Shown: positions 1-9,169, numbered from the stretch's first letter. The stretch: 64,000 bases of DNA from Clostridium punense (GCF_017874425.1 NZ_JAGGLL010000001.1:186001-250000); one strand, 5' to 3'. The notes: generated from the letters alone by a model not told the origin. Translations and numbers: made by a program.

Positions 1-1168
1 TTTTAGTTTCAAAACCTTCAATCTCTCCTACCTTTTCATCCTGCAAGTTTAAAACCTTTGAAAAGAGCCCCTGCTTATTAGCATAATCATATAGATTTTT
101 CATGCCAACTCTCCAACCAATTTGTGCAAAGGTATTATTAGAGGAACTAATGAAAGCCTCCTTCATAGTGTAGGTAAACTTTTTCTCCTTACTCTTGGGA
201 AATAACCCATTAACTAAATTAAAGCTTTCTGTATTGCTTACAATACCTTTATCTACAGCACCTTCATATACAATGGTTTTAAAGATTGATCCTACATAAA
301 ATCCATTTTCACTTGGAGTACCTATGTTTACATTGTTACCGTAATCATCCTTTAGTGCCATGGATAATATTTTGCCACTATCAGCCTCCATCATCACTAC
401 TCCTATTTGACTCATATCTTTATATTTTTCGTCTCTTAATACCTTTTCTGATAGTTCTTGTACTTCCTTATCCAAAGTTAGCTTTACATTTAGATTTTCC
501 TTATTCTCAACAAGGTTTTCATCAATTATATTTCCACTAACGTCTTTTTCAAACCTCACTTTGGTGTATTTATTATTTTTAACGAATTCATATATTTCCC
601 TTTCAAGGGTACCTTCATCCTTTAACTTTGTACTGTCCGAAATTTTGCTTCCTCTGGCTAAAACATTCCTAATATTAGAATTTATATCCTTGGCTGCTTC
701 CTCACTCTCATATGCGTAAAAGCCCTTTACATTTTTAATGCTTTTTAGTTTATCATAGGTTTCTTTATCTATATCGAAATACTGCCTACCTTCCTTAGCA
801 TATTTTGCTAAGGTTAAGTCATAATCTTTATTATAATTTCTAAGAGTGTAAGTAAGCGATTGTACCTCAGGAAGATTTTCCTTATTGTTCAAAGCTATAA
901 AATTACTAATATCTACCACAGCATAGTACTTCTTTTCATAGTTAAATAATTCTTTATTATTTCTATCTAAAAGTTTAAAAGGAATATTTTTCACATTTTC
1001 CTCATAATAATATTGTCTGTTTGCCATAGTTTGAAGACTGCTATTGTCATACAGTTGGATATAAGCAAGTCTTGCTGTTAAAACTAGAAATAAAACTACC
1101 ATAATACTTGCTAAAGTATAGGTTCTCCCTAATATTTTTTGTTTATTGTTTCTTATATTAAAGCCCAT
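1..1168 (-). CDS. Penicillin-binding protein (transpeptidase), C-terminus outside window
   Basis: Membrane-anchored peptidoglycan transpeptidase. The first 389 or so codons are present and the gene runs off the left edge. It starts at ATG 1168 behind a GAGGTG ribosome binding site. A cytoplasmic basic start is followed by one membrane helix (about residues 17-35), then a PBP dimerisation-type region, then the transpeptidase domain. The catalytic SxxK motif is seen as SIFK, with the nucleophile Ser near residue 294, and an SSN motif follows about 45 residues later. The KTG motif would lie outside the window. The position after mltG-trmR-trhP-udk matches B. subtilis, where the pbpI (yrrR) gene sits in this cluster. 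I infer a class B PBP of that kind; the exact subclass cannot be settled from the partial sequence. Confidence 0.88.
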   Translation of the reverse strand, partial: MGFNIRNNKQKILGRTYTLASIMVVLFLVLTARLAYIQLYDNSSLQTMANRQYYYEENVKNIPFKLLDRNNKELFNYEKKYYAVVDISNFIALNNKENLPEVQSLTYTLRNYNKDYDLTLAKYAKEGRQYFDIDKETYDKLKSIKNVKGFYAYESEEAAKDINSNIRNVLARGSKISDSTKLKDEGTLEREIYEFVKNNKYTKVRFEKDVSGNIIDENLVENKENLNVKLTLDKEVQELSEKVLRDEKYKDMSQIGVVMMEADSGKILSMALKDDYGNNVNIGTPSENGFYVGSIFKTIVYEGAVDKGIVSNTESFNLVNGLFPKSKEKKFTYTMKEAFISSSNNTFAQIGWRVGMKNLYDYANKQGLFSKVLNLQDEKVGEIEGFETK

Positions 1169-1212
1169 AAAAAAACACCTCACTCTAGTTCAATCATTGA
1201 CTAAAGTGAGGT
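1169..1212 (-). terminator. Hairpin between udk and PBP gene that also contains the PBP ribosome binding site
   Basis: On the minus strand ACCTCACTTTAG (1212-1201) pairs with CTAGAGTGAGGT (1188-1177) with one mismatch and a 12-base loop, and seven U follow (1175-1169). It has the form of an intrinsic terminator for udk. The 3' arm holds the GAGGTG Shine-Dalgarno of the PBP gene and the U-run is exactly the spacer before its ATG, so the folded form would also hide the start site. Confidence 0.7.
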
Positions 1213-1234
1213 ATTGTATTCCAAAATATTACTT

Positions 1235-1855
1235 TTAATTTTGAAGTATTTGCTTAATATTTGCATTAATAATATCAATAGCAACCTTATTGTGGCCACC
1301 TTCAGGGATGATAATATCTGCGTACCTTTTTGTATTCTCAGTAAACTGCTCATGCATTTGCTTAACAACTGTTAAATACTGAGTAATAACTGAATCTATA
1401 GTTCTTCCTCTTTCATTAATGTCTCTTACTAATCTTCTTATAAATCTTACATCTGCATCAGTATCAACATAAATTTTAATGTCTAGCATATCTCTTACTT
1501 CTTTTTCCTGAAGTACTAAAATTCCTTCAACGATAACTATATCTCTTGATTCTATAGATACTGTCTCAACTTTTCTATTATGAACTTCAAAGTCATAAAT
1601 TGGCTTATTTATAGCCTTACCTTGAGTTAATTGGTTTAAATGCTGAACAAGGAGTTGAGTATCAAAGGCATCAGGATGGTCATAGTTAGTTTTTGTTCTT
1701 TCTTCTGGTGTCAAATGGCTTTGATCCTTGTAATAAGAATCTTGCTCAATCATAGCAATGCAGTTTTCACTAAAGCTCTTATATATTTCTCTGGCAATGG
1801 TGCTCTTTCCTGAACCAGTACCACCTGTAATTCCTATTAAAACTGGGCGCTTCAT
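1235..1855 (-). CDS. udk: Uridine kinase
   Basis: Phosphorylates uridine and cytidine to UMP and CMP with ATP or GTP in the pyrimidine salvage pathway; cytosolic. The 206-residue length is normal for the family. The P-loop GGTGSGKST is at residues 11-19, followed by a conserved acidic region with DSYYKD near 40 and the DHPDAFD motif near 60 that are typical of uridine kinases. The start ATG overlaps the stop of the upstream U32 gene, indicating translational coupling. The order mltG-trmR-trhP-udk is the one known from B. subtilis. A hairpin with a U-run follows the stop. Confidence 0.96.
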   Translation of the reverse strand: MKRPVLIGITGGTGSGKSTIAREIYKSFSENCIAMIEQDSYYKDQSHLTPEERTKTNYDHPDAFDTQLLVQHLNQLTQGKAINKPIYDFEVHNRKVETVSIESRDIVIVEGILVLQEKEVRDMLDIKIYVDTDADVRFIRRLVRDINERGRTIDSVITQYLTVVKQMHEQFTENTKRYADIIIPEGGHNKVAIDIINANIKQILQN

Positions 1856-3081
1856 TACTTATCCTCCTTGGATTTAATTACAATATCGTTTTCCTGCAAC
1901 TCTTCTTCTATTGTTACATCAAATAACATTTGCGCACTTGGTGCAGATTCAATTTTATTTCCTCTTGAATCCTTCATATCTTTTAATACAACTTGAAGAT
2001 TATCTCCTACTGGTCTTAGCACTTCAACAGTATCTCCATCAAAGACTTTATTTCTTTGCTCAATAGTAGCAGTTTTAGTAGCGGTATCATAATTTTTAAC
2101 TACACCAACTATATCATATTTTCTTATGTAAGCTGAAGATTCATAAATTTGTTTATCTGGATCATTAAAATAGAATCCAGTATAGTACTTTCTATGGCTT
2201 GGCTTATCTAAATCTTCTAACCACTTTTTATTAAATTTATACTCTCCAGGGTTTTTCATATATTCATTTAGAGCTTCTCTATAAGCTTTACATACAGTAG
2301 CTACATAGTATGAGCTCTTCATTCTTCCCTCTATTTTAAAGGAAACTACACCAGTACTCATAAGCTCTGGAATATACTCAATCATGCATAGATCCTTTGA
2401 GTTCATTATATATGTACCCTTTTCATCTTCATATATAGGGTAATATTCACCTTCACGCTTTTCCTCTACTAGGTGATATCTATATCTGCAAGGCTGAGCA
2501 CATTCTCCTCTATTGGCATCTCTTCCTGTCATATAATTAGAAAGAAGACAACGTCCAGAGTAAGACATGCACATAGAGCCATGAACAAATACTTCAAGCT
2601 CTAAAGTCTCAGGAGTTTTTTCTCTAATTTCTTTTATTTCCTCTAAGGATAACTCTCTTGCTAAAACAATTCTTTTTACGCCCATTTTGTGCCAGAAAGT
2701 ACAAGATCTCCAGTTTACGTTATTTGACTGAGTACTTAAATGCAGTTCAAGATTAGGAACTACTTCTTTTGCAGTCATAATTATTCCTGGGTCAGAAACT
2801 ATAATTGCATCTGCTCCAATTTCATAAAGATCAATAAGATATTCTTCTAAGCCTTCTAAATCCTCATTATGTGGGAAAACATTTAAGGTAACATAAACTT
2901 TTTTCCCTCTTGAATGAGCAAATTCTATTCCTTCCTTAAGCTCTTCATTAGTAAAGTTATCTGCAAAAGCTCTTAAGTTTAATTTACTTCCACCTAAATA
3001 AACAGCATCAGCTCCGAAGTTTATAGCAGCCTTAAGCTTTTCTAAATTACCTGCTGGTGCTAATAGTTCTGGTTTTGTCAT
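1855..3081 (-). CDS. trhP: U32 family protein, tRNA wobble-uridine hydroxylation (TrhP type)
   Basis: Family U32 proteins of this type (YegQ/TrhP, formerly called collagenase-like peptidases) are needed for prephenate-dependent 5-hydroxylation of tRNA U34. The U32 signature E-x-F-x2-G-S-M-C-x4-G-x-C is complete at residues 163-178, and Cys171, Cys178, Cys194 and Cys198 could bind an iron-sulfur cluster. The LLAPAGN motif at the N-terminus supports the start, which has a good AGGAGG site. The gene overlaps trmR upstream by 35 bases and udk downstream by one base. Its partner TrmR would methylate the product to 5-methoxyuridine. B. subtilis has two U32 genes here; this locus has one, of the longer C-terminally extended kind. 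Confidence 0.9.
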   Translation of the reverse strand: MTKPELLAPAGNLEKLKAAINFGADAVYLGGSKLNLRAFADNFTNEELKEGIEFAHSRGKKVYVTLNVFPHNEDLEGLEEYLIDLYEIGADAIIVSDPGIIMTAKEVVPNLELHLSTQSNNVNWRSCTFWHKMGVKRIVLARELSLEEIKEIREKTPETLELEVFVHGSMCMSYSGRCLLSNYMTGRDANRGECAQPCRYRYHLVEEKREGEYYPIYEDEKGTYIMNSKDLCMIEYIPELMSTGVVSFKIEGRMKSSYYVATVCKAYREALNEYMKNPGEYKFNKKWLEDLDKPSHRKYYTGFYFNDPDKQIYESSAYIRKYDIVGVVKNYDTATKTATIEQRNKVFDGDTVEVLRPVGDNLQVVLKDMKDSRGNKIESAPSAQMLFDVTIEEELQENDIVIKSKEDK

Positions 3082-3730
3082 TGTGGTCCCTCCTAACTGT
3101 TAATGCAATACCATCTCCCATAGGTAATATGGTAGTTACTAGGTTTTCATCCTTAGATACTAAGTCTAAGTAGCTCTTCATTCTTTTTACTATAGTAATT
3201 TTTCTTCTTTTTACTAATTCCTTCGAGGCAACCATTCCCCTAAATAATACATTATCCGCTACAATAACGCCCTGGTCACTTAAAAGTCTCAAACAATGTG
3301 GCAAGAAATGATTATAATGCCCTTTACCTGCATCCATGAATATCATATCATAGGTGCCCTGTAGTCCTTCTAATATTTCTAAACAATCTCCCTGAAGAAT
3401 CTCAATATTCTCCTGGAAATTATACTTTTCTAAATTCTTTTTGGCAATTTCAATCATGGTTTCATCTCTCTCAATGGTAGTAATTTTATTACTGCCACCA
3501 GAGACTAAATTCATTAGTATGGAGGAATAGCCTATTGCTGTACCTAACTCTAAAACCTTCTTAGGCTTATTTAGTGTAATCATAAATTGAAGGAATTTTG
3601 CTGTTTCTTTTTGTACAATAGGTACAGAGTTTTCCTTAGCAAAATCCTCAAGTTCTTTTAAAATTCCTACATTATCTGGAATTAAGCCTCTTAAGTACTC
3701 TTCCATATAATCATGTGTAATTCCACTCAT
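3047..3730 (-). CDS. trmR: tRNA 5-hydroxyuridine O-methyltransferase
   Basis: SAM-dependent class I O-methyltransferase (methyltransferase family 3). The glycine-rich SAM site LELGTAIGYSS is at residues 60-70, and the acidic MDAGKGHY segment that ends the next beta-strand is visible in the middle. B. subtilis TrmR (YrrM), encoded at the same place in the same gene order, converts 5-hydroxyuridine to 5-methoxyuridine in tRNA anticodons. Here the gene overlaps the U32 hydroxylation gene by 35 bases, which supports a shared pathway. The start follows TGGAGG. The last 15 residues lie within the overlap and may be poorly conserved. The tRNA role comes from synteny and family, not from the sequence alone. 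Confidence 0.88.
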   Translation of the reverse strand: MSGITHDYMEEYLRGLIPDNVGILKELEDFAKENSVPIVQKETAKFLQFMITLNKPKKVLELGTAIGYSSILMNLVSGGSNKITTIERDETMIEIAKKNLEKYNFQENIEILQGDCLEILEGLQGTYDMIFMDAGKGHYNHFLPHCLRLLSDQGVIVADNVLFRGMVASKELVKRRKITIVKRMKSYLDLVSKDENLVTTILPMGDGIALTVRRDHNDKTRTISTSR

Positions 3731-3760
3731 TTATTTTCCTCCATATAAACTTAAAATTTT

Positions 3761-4759
3761 TTATTGCTGATTTTTATAATCTAAAAACTCTTCATAGGTT
3801 TTAAAAAATTTGTGATTTAAGTTATCTTTGGTTATGTAATATAAAAATTCAGTGGTTTCTGGGAATATAGCAGCTTCAATTGAATCCTTACCTGGACTGC
3901 ATATTGGACCTATAGGCATGCCTTGTGCATAATAGGTATTATAAGGTGATTCTATTTCTAAATCCTTATAAAGTAGTGCGTCTTTATGCTCCCCTAAGGC
4001 ATACAAAACTGTAGCATCAATTTGTAGCTTCATCCCGATATTAATTCTATTATCAATTACCGAGGATACTAATAGCTTTTCTTCTTTTGAAGTAACTTCT
4101 CTCTCGATCAATGAAGCCTTTGTAATTACTCTCTCTAAGTTTTCATCCTTTATGTCTATATTGTTTTCTTTTTCTATAGCACTAATAACTTCCTTAAATC
4201 GCTTCTGCATTGCACCTATTACTTCATTACCACTGATGTTCTTTTTAAATTTATAGGTGTCTGGAAATAAAAATCCTTCTAGAATATATCTTTTTTCTGT
4301 TTGCTTAGATATATACTCAGGTGCTTTGTATTCCTTGCAAGCTTTTATAAACTCATCTTTTTTAAGTATTCCTTTTTCCTCTAAGGTTGAACCTATTTGT
4401 TCTATAGTGTAACCTTCTGGAATAGTTACTGAGGTGTTTTGTTGATCCAAACTTGGATCTTCTAATACCTTTATAAACTCTTCCATAGTTGAGGCAGTTG
4501 AAATACTAAATTCTCCGGGTACAATTTTAGGACTTATTTTATTAGCTTTTACATAAATTTTAGTTAGTAATGGATTCTTAACAACTTTTTTATTATTTAG
4601 CTCCCCTAATACATCATAGAAGGTATATCCTTCTTTGACCTCTACTACTATGTCTTCCTTCCCTTTAAATGGATGTGAAGTAACATTTTTGTAGTAAAGC
4701 ATTCCCCCTAAGCCAATAATTAAAAGTAAAACTAAGGATATAATTATTGGTTTTTTCAC
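3761..4759 (-). CDS. mltG: Endolytic murein transglycosylase MltG
   Basis: Membrane-bound lytic transglycosylase that cleaves nascent glycan strands and is thought to set glycan length. A single N-terminal membrane helix (residues 5-23) is followed by a LysM-like subdomain (about 38-105) and the YceG catalytic domain. The catalytic glutamate is in SLIEREV; Glu219 matches the conserved Glu of the family. The length of 332 is normal. The start is a GTG after GGGGTG. It lies 30 bases upstream of trmR, as in B. subtilis where the gene is yrrL. A copy of interspersed repeat family 1 separates it from typA. Confidence 0.93.
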   Translation of the reverse strand: MKKPIIISLVLLLIIGLGGMLYYKNVTSHPFKGKEDIVVEVKEGYTFYDVLGELNNKKVVKNPLLTKIYVKANKISPKIVPGEFSISTASTMEEFIKVLEDPSLDQQNTSVTIPEGYTIEQIGSTLEEKGILKKDEFIKACKEYKAPEYISKQTEKRYILEGFLFPDTYKFKKNISGNEVIGAMQKRFKEVISAIEKENNIDIKDENLERVITKASLIEREVTSKEEKLLVSSVIDNRINIGMKLQIDATVLYALGEHKDALLYKDLEIESPYNTYYAQGMPIGPICSPGKDSIEAAIFPETTEFLYYITKDNLNHKFFKTYEEFLDYKNQQ

Positions 4760-4799
4760 AAAATCACCCCATGCTATTTATTTAAGTAATAAACATTGC

Positions 4800-4980
4800 T
4801 TAGGCATCTGAAAATAAATAACAAGTCAAAGATGTGAAAGCTATTTTGCGTTCACAAGCAAGCTTGTGCCGACAAGGAAACAGGTTCCGCAGATAGTGGA
4901 GCTATCAAAGGGTTCTGTTGACGCAGTATAGCACAAAATAGATGAGCAGATTGACTTATTTATTTTTTGAAAATGCCTTA
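4800..4980 (+). repeat. Interspersed palindromic element, family 1, full-length copy A
   Basis: Element of 181 bp with imperfect terminal inverted repeats: the left end begins TTAGGCATCTGAAAATAAA and the right end is the complement of TAAGGCATTTTCAAAAAATA. The interior contains the small palindrome CAAGCAAGCTTG. Nearly the same sequence occurs inverted at 56886-57065 and with changes at 13831-14029; shortened relatives are at 9091-9169, 10443-10512, 16348-16421 and 48608-48729. No open reading frame. It resembles a miniature inverted-repeat transposable element or a structured repeat. Confidence 0.85.
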
Positions 4981-4999
4981 TATACCTGATTTTTAAGAA

Positions 5000-5029
5000 G
5001 GCTTTAACCCATTATAATGAGTTAAAGCT
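5000..5029 (-). terminator. Hairpin after typA
   Basis: GCTTTAACCCA (5001-5011) pairs with TGAGTTAAAGC (5018-5028) just downstream of the typA stop. The U-rich tract is weak on the minus strand and better on the plus strand, so it may work in either direction. Confidence 0.5.
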
Positions 5030-5039
5030 CTCTTTTAAA

Positions 5040-6872
5040 TTATTTTGCCTTCTTTAATGAAGCTCTTTTTCTAAGAGTTGGGTCTAGGATTTTCTTTCTC
5101 ATTCTTATAGTCTTTGGTGTAACCTCTACAAGCTCATCCGATGCTATAAACTCTAAGCACTGTTCTAATGACATTTCATTTACTGGTACTAGCTTTAAAG
5201 CATCATCTGCTCCAGAAGATCTTGTGTTTGATAAGTGTTTTTTCTTGCAAACATTAACCTCAATATCTTCTCCTCTAGAACACTCTCCACATACCATTCC
5301 TTGATATACAGGTACTCCTGGTCCTATAAATAAGTTTCCTCTTTCTTGAGCATTAAACAGTCCATAAGTTATAGATTCCCCACTTTCAAATACTACTAGG
5401 GATCCTCTGCTTCTTTCTGGAATTTCTCCTCTGAACTTTTCATAACCTTCAAGAACGTGGTTCATAATTCCATTTCCTCTTGTGTCTGTCATGAACTCAT
5501 TTCTAAATCCAATCAATCCTCTTGAAGGAATCTTAAACTCTAATCTTGTATACCCATTTATAGCACTAGTCATATTAACCATTTCTGCTTTTCTTGGTCC
5601 TAACTTTTCCATAACTACGCCCATAAACTCTTCTGGTACATCTATAGTTAGATTTTCTATTGGCTCTAGTAATTGTCCATCCTTTTCTTTATATATAACA
5701 GATGGTTTAGAAACCTGGAACTCATAGCCTTCTCTTCTCATAGTTTCAATTAATATAGAAAGATGTAACTCTCCTCTACCACTTACCTTAAAGGAATCTG
5801 CAGAATCTGTTTCTTCAACCTTTAAACTTACATTTGTTTCAAGCTCTTTCATTAATCTGTCTCTTAGATGCCTTGAAGTAACAAACTCTCCATCTAGTCC
5901 TGCAAAAGGTGAGTTGTTTACAATAAAATTCATGCTAAGAGTTGGTTCATCAATATCAACAAATGGAAGTGCCTCAGGTGAAGCAGCATCTGCTATAGTC
6001 TCACCAATATTAATATCAGCTATTCCAGAAATAGCTACAATGTCTCCAAGCTTTGCTTCTTCAGTATCTTCTCTTTTTAAACCATTATACACAAATAAAC
6101 TTGAAACCTTAACATTTTTTGTGATTCCATCTCTTTTTATTTGTGCAACGTTTTGATTTCTCTTTAAAGTTCCTCTTTCAATTTTACCTATACCGATCTT
6201 TCCTACATATTCATTGTAGTCAATTGAGGTTATCAGTAATTGTAATGGTTCATCAATGTACCCTACTGGAGGATTTACAGTGTTAATGATAGCTTCAAAT
6301 AATGGAACCATATCCTTAGACTCATCCTCTAATTCAACTTTTGCTATACCTTCTCTTGCAGAAGCATAGATAACTTTGAAATCAAGCTGTTCATCATTAG
6401 CTCCAAGCTCTACGAAAAGATCAAAAACTTCATCTATAACTTCTTCAGCTCTTGCATCCTTTCTATCAATCTTATTGATAACAACCATAGGCTTTAACTT
6501 AAGTTCTAGTGCTTTCTTCAGAACGAACTTAGTCTGAGGCATTGCCCCTTCATAAGCGTCTACTACTAAAAGCACGCTGTCAACCATTTTAAGTACCCTT
6601 TCTACTTCTCCACCAAAGTCTGCGTGTCCTGGTGTATCAATAATATTTATCTTAACATCATTATACATTACTGCAGTGTTCTTAGAAAGTATTGTAATTC
6701 CTCTTTCTCTTTCTAAATCGTTTGAGTCCATTACTCTTTCTTGAACCTTTTCATTTTCCCTAAACACCTTACTTTGCTTTAAAAGAGCATCCACTAAAGT
6801 AGTTTTACCGTGGTCAACGTGAGCAATGATAGCGATATTTCTTATATCTTCTCTTGTATATAAATTCATCAT
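5040..6872 (-). CDS. typA: Ribosome-associated GTPase TypA/BipA
   Basis: Translational GTPase of the EF-G-like family that binds 70S ribosomes and acts in stress adaptation and ribosome assembly. The G1 motif AHVDHGKTT is at residues 17-25, DTPGHAD (G3) follows near 80 and NKID (G4) near 135. EF-Tu domain 2, EF-G domain III/V-like regions and the TypA-specific C-terminal domain complete the 610 residues, the normal length. Two adjacent ATG codons start the gene; the second is better spaced from GGAGG. It is flanked by a long leader with a 28-bp palindrome upstream and a family 1 repeat downstream. Confidence 0.96.
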   Translation of the reverse strand: MMNLYTREDIRNIAIIAHVDHGKTTLVDALLKQSKVFRENEKVQERVMDSNDLERERGITILSKNTAVMYNDVKINIIDTPGHADFGGEVERVLKMVDSVLLVVDAYEGAMPQTKFVLKKALELKLKPMVVINKIDRKDARAEEVIDEVFDLFVELGANDEQLDFKVIYASAREGIAKVELEDESKDMVPLFEAIINTVNPPVGYIDEPLQLLITSIDYNEYVGKIGIGKIERGTLKRNQNVAQIKRDGITKNVKVSSLFVYNGLKREDTEEAKLGDIVAISGIADINIGETIADAASPEALPFVDIDEPTLSMNFIVNNSPFAGLDGEFVTSRHLRDRLMKELETNVSLKVEETDSADSFKVSGRGELHLSILIETMRREGYEFQVSKPSVIYKEKDGQLLEPIENLTIDVPEEFMGVVMEKLGPRKAEMVNMTSAINGYTRLEFKIPSRGLIGFRNEFMTDTRGNGIMNHVLEGYEKFRGEIPERSRGSLVVFESGESITYGLFNAQERGNLFIGPGVPVYQGMVCGECSRGEDIEVNVCKKKHLSNTRSSGADDALKLVPVNEMSLEQCLEFIASDELVEVTPKTIRMRKKILDPTLRKRASLKKAK

Positions 6873-6917
6873 TTTCCTCCAATGTTCATCATTTTTTTTA
6901 GAATTAATCGCAAAATC

Positions 6918-6945
6918 AAACTAGTAAGGAATTCCTTACTAGTTT
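6918..6945. promoter_or_regulatory. Perfect 28-bp palindrome in the typA leader
   Basis: Both arms of 14 bases match exactly around a central GGAATTCC, with ends AAACTAGT and ACTAGTTT. It lies 46 bases before the typA start. A second ACTAG half site sits at 6958-6963. It could be a repressor operator or, read on the plus strand where T residues follow, a terminator. Its function is unknown. Confidence 0.55.
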
Positions 6946-7296
6946 TTAAAAATAGAAACTAGTTAAAGTATATAACTTAACATCATGTTAATATAACATA
7001 TTTTCACATATTACTTCCTTGCTACGTTTATTTTGTATATTGAATCAGATTTAACACTTAGCTTACCTATGAACCCACCTAGGTCCCCTAAGACTTTAAT
7101 ACTGAGTAAAATAAATTTCACCTTGGAAGTTATTATCTTTGTGCAAAATAAAATTGGATACTTTAGTTTGTACCCAATTTTAAAATTCACTATACTTATT
7201 CTAATATTATGCTCCATAAAAGTCAATGTTATAACAACATTAGTTATTTGTTAATATCAATATAAGTTTCCACATTTTGATTGGTTATACAAAATT

Positions 7297-7335
7297 AAAG
7301 CCAAGGCTAGCCCATATATGACTACCTTTGGCTTT
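7297..7335 (-). terminator. Terminator of rnj
   Basis: AAAGCCAAGG (7297-7306) pairs with CCTTTGGCTTT (7325-7335) with one bulge. On the minus strand the stem is followed by a T-rich TTTAATTTTG. Confidence 0.65.
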
Positions 7336-7397
7336 ATAAAATCTATTAATATGAGCAAAAAAACTTTACTCTTTAATCTATAATGAAAAAATATTTA

Positions 7398-9065
7398 TTA
7401 TACTTCCATGATTATAGGTAAAATCATTGGTCTTCTCTTAGTTTTCTCATATAGATAAATTCTTAGAACTTCTCTAATATTACCTTTTATAGTTGGCCAT
7501 TCTGTTATATGTTTTTCTTCACATTCTTTAAGAGCTTCTCTTACACGCTCTCTAGCTTGTTCCATTAAATCCTCAGATTCCCTTACATAAACGAAGCCTC
7601 TTGATATTATGTCAGGGCCTGCAATAACAGTACCACTTTCTTTGTCTATAGTAACAACCACAGTCAGTATACCATCCTGTGATAAATGCTTTCTATCTCT
7701 TAAAACAATATTACCTACATCTCCAACTCCAAGTCCATCTACAAATACCTGCCCTGAGATTACAGAGCCAGATTTTCTTATTGAATCCCTGGTTATTTCG
7801 ATGACATCTCCATTTTCTCCTAAGTAGACATTTTTTTCATTCATGCCAAGCTTCATAGCAAGCTCACCATGTTGCTTTAAATGTCTGTACTCTCCGTGAA
7901 CGGGAATAAAAAATTTAGGTCTAACTAGAGTATGGATTAGTTTCAGTTCTTCTTGACAAGCATGACCAGATACATGAACATCTGCTAAAGCTTCATAAAT
8001 AACTTCTGCTCCCTGCTTAAACAATTGATTAATAACCTTGGACACAAGCTTTTCGTTCCCTGGTATAGGTGTTGCTGATATGATCACCATATCTCCTGGA
8101 ACAATACTCACTTTTTTGTGCTCTGAAGCTGCCATTCTTGATAGAGCAGACATAGGCTCCCCCTGGCTACCAGTAGTTATTATTACAATTTCACTATCTG
8201 GATACTTACCAATTGCATCAACATTGATTAATGCACCTTCATCAATATTGATATACCCAAGTTCAATAGCCACCGCAATTATATTCTCCATACTTCTTCC
8301 AGATAGCGCAACCTTTCTTCCATACTTCTTAGCAGCAGTAATTATTTGCTGCACCCTATGAATGTTAGAAGCAAAGGTAGCTACAATTATTCTTCCCTTA
8401 GCAGTATGGAATATATTTTCAAAAGTTTCCCCTACAGTACTTTCTGACATGGTGTACCCTGGTCTTTCCACATTAGTACTGTCTGCCATCATTACTGTAA
8501 CACCTTTTTTGCCAAGTTCAGCAAATCTAGTTAAGTCAGCTACGCCTCCATCTATTGGAGTAAAATCTATTTTAAAATCTCCTGTGTGAAGTACTACTCC
8601 AGCAGGAGTGTGAATTGCCAAAGCTACTGAATCTGCAATACTATGGCTTGTTCTTATAAACTCTACAGATGAACTTTCAAGCTTAACAATATCCTTTGGT
8701 TTAACAGTTATAAGTTCTACACTGCTTAGTAACCCATGTTCTTTTAGCTTCGTTTCTACAATTCCTAAGGTAAGTTTAGTTCCGTAAACTGGAATATTGA
8801 TTTGTTTTAACACATATGGTAGAGCCCCTATATGATCTTCATGACCATGCGTTAGAAATATTCCTTTAACCTTTTCTCTGTTTTTTATAAGATAATTTAC
8901 TTCTGGAATAACTACATCTATTCCAAGCATCTCATCATCAGGAAACTTCATACCACAGTCTATTACTATTATGTCATTTTTATATTCGATAACAGTAAGG
9001 TTCTTACCAATTTCATTTAATCCCCCTAAAGGAATAATTTTAATTTTTTCTTTTTCCTTCTTCAA
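7398..9065 (-). CDS. rnj: Ribonuclease J
   Basis: Metallo-beta-lactamase/beta-CASP ribonuclease with 5'-3' exonuclease and endonuclease activity in mRNA turnover and rRNA maturation. The zinc motif THGHEDHIG is at residues 72-80 (His73, His75, Asp77, His78). The beta-CASP region and the C-terminal GDMV...TPIPGNE and HVSGH...PVHGEYRH segments are all present, and 555 residues is full length. The start is a TTG after GGAGGG; an AAG-rich N-terminus follows. Only one RNase J gene is visible here, so whether it is J1 or J2 cannot be told. Confidence 0.95.
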   Translation of the reverse strand: MKKEKEKIKIIPLGGLNEIGKNLTVIEYKNDIIVIDCGMKFPDDEMLGIDVVIPEVNYLIKNREKVKGIFLTHGHEDHIGALPYVLKQINIPVYGTKLTLGIVETKLKEHGLLSSVELITVKPKDIVKLESSSVEFIRTSHSIADSVALAIHTPAGVVLHTGDFKIDFTPIDGGVADLTRFAELGKKGVTVMMADSTNVERPGYTMSESTVGETFENIFHTAKGRIIVATFASNIHRVQQIITAAKKYGRKVALSGRSMENIIAVAIELGYINIDEGALINVDAIGKYPDSEIVIITTGSQGEPMSALSRMAASEHKKVSIVPGDMVIISATPIPGNEKLVSKVINQLFKQGAEVIYEALADVHVSGHACQEELKLIHTLVRPKFFIPVHGEYRHLKQHGELAMKLGMNEKNVYLGENGDVIEITRDSIRKSGSVISGQVFVDGLGVGDVGNIVLRDRKHLSQDGILTVVVTIDKESGTVIAGPDIISRGFVYVRESEDLMEQARERVREALKECEEKHITEWPTIKGNIREVLRIYLYEKTKRRPMILPIIMEV

Positions 9066-9090
9066 ATATTCTTCCCTCCTTTTTTTAAAA

Positions 9091-9169
9091 TTAGGTATCT
9101 AAAATAAAACAACAAGTAAAGCTGTAAAATGTTCTACATACTAACTAGTTGTTTTTTGAAGATACCTTA
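9091..9169. repeat. Diverged short relative of family 1 repeat, copy G
   Basis: TTAGGTATCTAAAATAAAAC at the left is an imperfect inverted match to TAAGGTATCTTCAAAAAACA read from the right end. The ends follow the pattern of family 1, but GCAT has become GTAT at both ends, a compensated change. The interior of the full element is missing. It lies between fur and rnj and could fold as a hairpin in their transcript. Confidence 0.5.

Larger units (their letters stand above)
6873..7397. other. 525-bp intergenic region between rnj and typA
   Basis: Contains the rnj terminator at its right end and a perfect palindrome close to typA, each listed separately. The middle has short open frames on both strands (7011-7226 minus with a TTG start, 7033-7254 plus), but neither has a convincing ribosome binding site or a recognisable product, and they overlap each other. 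I see no gene here. The length leaves room for a regulated typA leader. Confidence 0.5.

Noticed and set aside
286-540. 84-codon plus-strand frame at the left end
   Set aside because: It is antisense to the transpeptidase domain of the PBP gene, where SIFK and SSN motifs show the true coding strand.
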